Positions 62,245 through 63,319 of a stretch of DNA of 63,319 nt are shown here, piece by piece. A model generated the notes under the pieces. That model was not told where the DNA came from, searched no databases, and worked only from the letters and a program-made list of their open reading frames with translations. Source of the stretch: Ilumatobacteraceae bacterium. Its GTDB lineage: Bacteria; Actinomycetota; Acidimicrobiia; Acidimicrobiales; Ilumatobacteraceae. The DNA is taken from assembly GCA_017853385.1 (NCBI GenBank), contig JAFMJR010000003.1, positions 1-63,319 of the forward strand. Direction: 5' to 3'. Position 1 is the first letter of the stretch. Each line of letters begins with the position of its first letter. Position numbers and translations under genes: made by a program.

Positions 62245-63319
62245 GTGAAGAAAACCAACAAACTCGCTGGAGTTGTTGCTGGCTTCGCAGCGTTGTCACT
62301 GGTAGTGGCAGCTTGCGGTGGCAGTTCATCCAGCAACGAAGGCGCAGCGTGCACAAGCCTTGATGCTTGTGCAACACGTGCCTACGACTACACAGCACCA
62401 GAATCAACCAGCAAAGGTATGACCATTACTTACGACATTGCTCCAGAAGCAGTGTGGGAAGATGGTTCGCCAATCACCGTTGCAGACTTCAAGGCAACTT
62501 GGGATGCTTCGTTGAACACACCTGGTTCATTGTCAACCACTGGTTACGACCAGATCACATCGGTTGAGGCTGGAACAAGTGACAAGCAAGTTGTAGTCAC
62601 GTTGAAGGCTGTGTACGCACCGTACAAAGGATTGTTTGGCTCATTGATCAAGGCCGCTGCTGTTGAAAACACCGCAGACGTGTCTGGTGACTTTGCTGAC
62701 ATGATTCCTTACTCAGGTCGTGCATACAAGATGGAATCATGGAGCAAGGACCAGTTGGTCTACGTTCCAAACGAAAACTACTGGGGTACCGACAAAGCCG
62801 TTACACCAAAGATCGTTATGGTTCCAAAGGCAGACAGCGACACTGAAATTGCGTCAATCAAGGCTGGCGACGTTGACTTCATCTATCCGCAGTACTACCA
62901 GGGCATTGAAGAAGCAGTTGCACAAGACAACATCGCTTCTTCAGTTCAATTCGGTGGTGACTACGAAGCGTTCTACTTCAACCAGAAGTGCGGACCTTTT
63001 GCTGATGACAACTTCCGTGAAGCTTTTTCAAAGTCAATTGACCGTGATGCATTGTTTGCTCAGATCTACACCCCAATTGCTCCAACTGGAACGTTGTTGC
63101 AGTGTGGTCCAATCACCCCTGGTGATTACTGCGTAGGTGATGAGTTTGCTGGAAGCTACGACGCTGAAGGCGCTGCAAAGATCATGGAAGATGCTGGTTG
63201 GGAAAAAGATGCCTCTGGTTACTGGGCGAAGGATGGCGTAGCGCCAGAAATTCGTTGGGTAGTCAACACCGGCAACACCCGCCGCGAAAGCACCCAGGCT
63301 TACTTGATTCCATTGCTGC
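62245..63319 (+). CDS. Extracellular solute-binding lipoprotein, family 5, partial
   Basis: Not in the ORF track because it has no stop before the window end; 358 codons are visible. The GTG follows GGGGAGG by 6 nt. The signal peptide KKTNKLAGVVAGFAALSLVVAACGG carries the lipobox VAAC at about 21-24. The mature part matches SBP_bac_5: MTITYDIAPEAVWEDGSPITVADFKATW, YVPNENYWG, SIKAGDVDFIYPQYYQGIEEA, FYFNQKCGPFADDNFREAFSKSIDRDALF. It would deliver a peptide or related solute to an ABC importer encoded beyond the edge. Confidence 0.9.
   Translation, partial: MKKTNKLAGVVAGFAALSLVVAACGGSSSSNEGAACTSLDACATRAYDYTAPESTSKGMTITYDIAPEAVWEDGSPITVADFKATWDASLNTPGSLSTTGYDQITSVEAGTSDKQVVVTLKAVYAPYKGLFGSLIKAAAVENTADVSGDFADMIPYSGRAYKMESWSKDQLVYVPNENYWGTDKAVTPKIVMVPKADSDTEIASIKAGDVDFIYPQYYQGIEEAVAQDNIASSVQFGGDYEAFYFNQKCGPFADDNFREAFSKSIDRDALFAQIYTPIAPTGTLLQCGPITPGDYCVGDEFAGSYDAEGAAKIMEDAGWEKDASGYWAKDGVAPEIRWVVNTGNTRRESTQAYLIPLL

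Noticed and set aside
1-63319. Insertion sequences, prophage, CRISPR arrays, toxin-antitoxin pairs
   Set aside because: No transposase, integrase, repeat-spacer pattern or paired small toxin/antitoxin genes were seen.

Overview
The window is 63.3 kb of densely packed bacterial chromosome with about 64 protein genes, one tRNA gene and no sign of insertion sequences, phage or CRISPR. The organism is almost certainly an actinobacterium. Evidence: the block PdtaR-type ANTAR regulator - polA - rpsA - coaE - uvrB - uvrA - uvrC - rapZ - gap - pgk - tpiA; phoH-ybeY-CNNM, era and recO/uppS/glyS modules; an F420-type luciferase-like oxidoreductase; menaquinone (not ubiquinone) synthesis; an LpqB-like lipoprotein beside a sensor kinase. 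Base composition is moderate rather than GC-rich and genes overlap by 1-4 nt almost everywhere, which fits a streamlined planktonic lineage such as aquatic Acidimicrobiia. That placement is inference; no 16S gene is present.

Layout. 1-3.8 kb: a sulfur-stress divergon (partial CsoR/CstR repressor plus methyltransferase, facing a persulfide dioxygenase-rhodanese fusion and a second methyltransferase, with a palindromic CsoR-type operator between) and the tRNA hydroxylase TrhO. 3.8-11.2 kb: acetyltransferase, dehydrogenase, APC permease, a 33-codon lysine-rich ORF, methyltransferase, PhyH-like dioxygenase, DUF1295 protein and a membrane GGDEF-EAL protein. 11.2-14.7 kb: phoH-ybeY-CNNM. 14.7-23.8 kb: SDR, MFS exporter and menaquinone genes menE, menA, menH, menD, menF, menG with a DsbA-family protein. 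23.9-27 kb: acyl-CoA dehydrogenase, LLM oxidoreductase, MaoC hydratase. 27-36.3 kb: era, GerMN lipoprotein, histidine kinase, divergent response regulator, DinG-like helicase, uppS, a UppS-like pseudoenzyme, recO, glyS, a monooxygenase. 36.3-40.6 kb: trpC-trpF-trpB-trpA, bcp, fabZ. 40.6-45 kb (minus): fabD-fabH-fabG-acpP-fabF for type II fatty acid synthesis. 45-62.1 kb (plus): tRNA-Leu, coiled-coil protein, ANTAR regulator, polA, methyltransferase, rpsA, coaE, uvrB, uvrA, uvrC, rapZ, gap, pgk, tpiA. 62.2 kb to the end: a solute-binding lipoprotein cut by the window edge.

Most notable points. (1) Many genes without a Shine-Dalgarno sequence have a TAnnnT hexamer 6-7 nt upstream of the start codon, the signature of leaderless transcription; the same spacing supports an ATT start for trhO. 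(2) FabD carries a C-terminal biotinyl/lipoyl-like domain without the modifiable lysine. (3) A cis-prenyltransferase-like protein lacking the catalytic aspartate sits head to head with true uppS. (4) The persulfide divergon pairs detoxification enzymes with two methyltransferases. (5) The leaders of rpsA and of the solute-binding protein gene are structured, the former with mutually exclusive hairpins. (6) A coding sequence begins two bases after the encoded CCA of tRNA-Leu. (7) yvcK and whiA are missing between rapZ and gap. Start codons stated below are my choices and often differ from the ORF track, which takes the longest frame.
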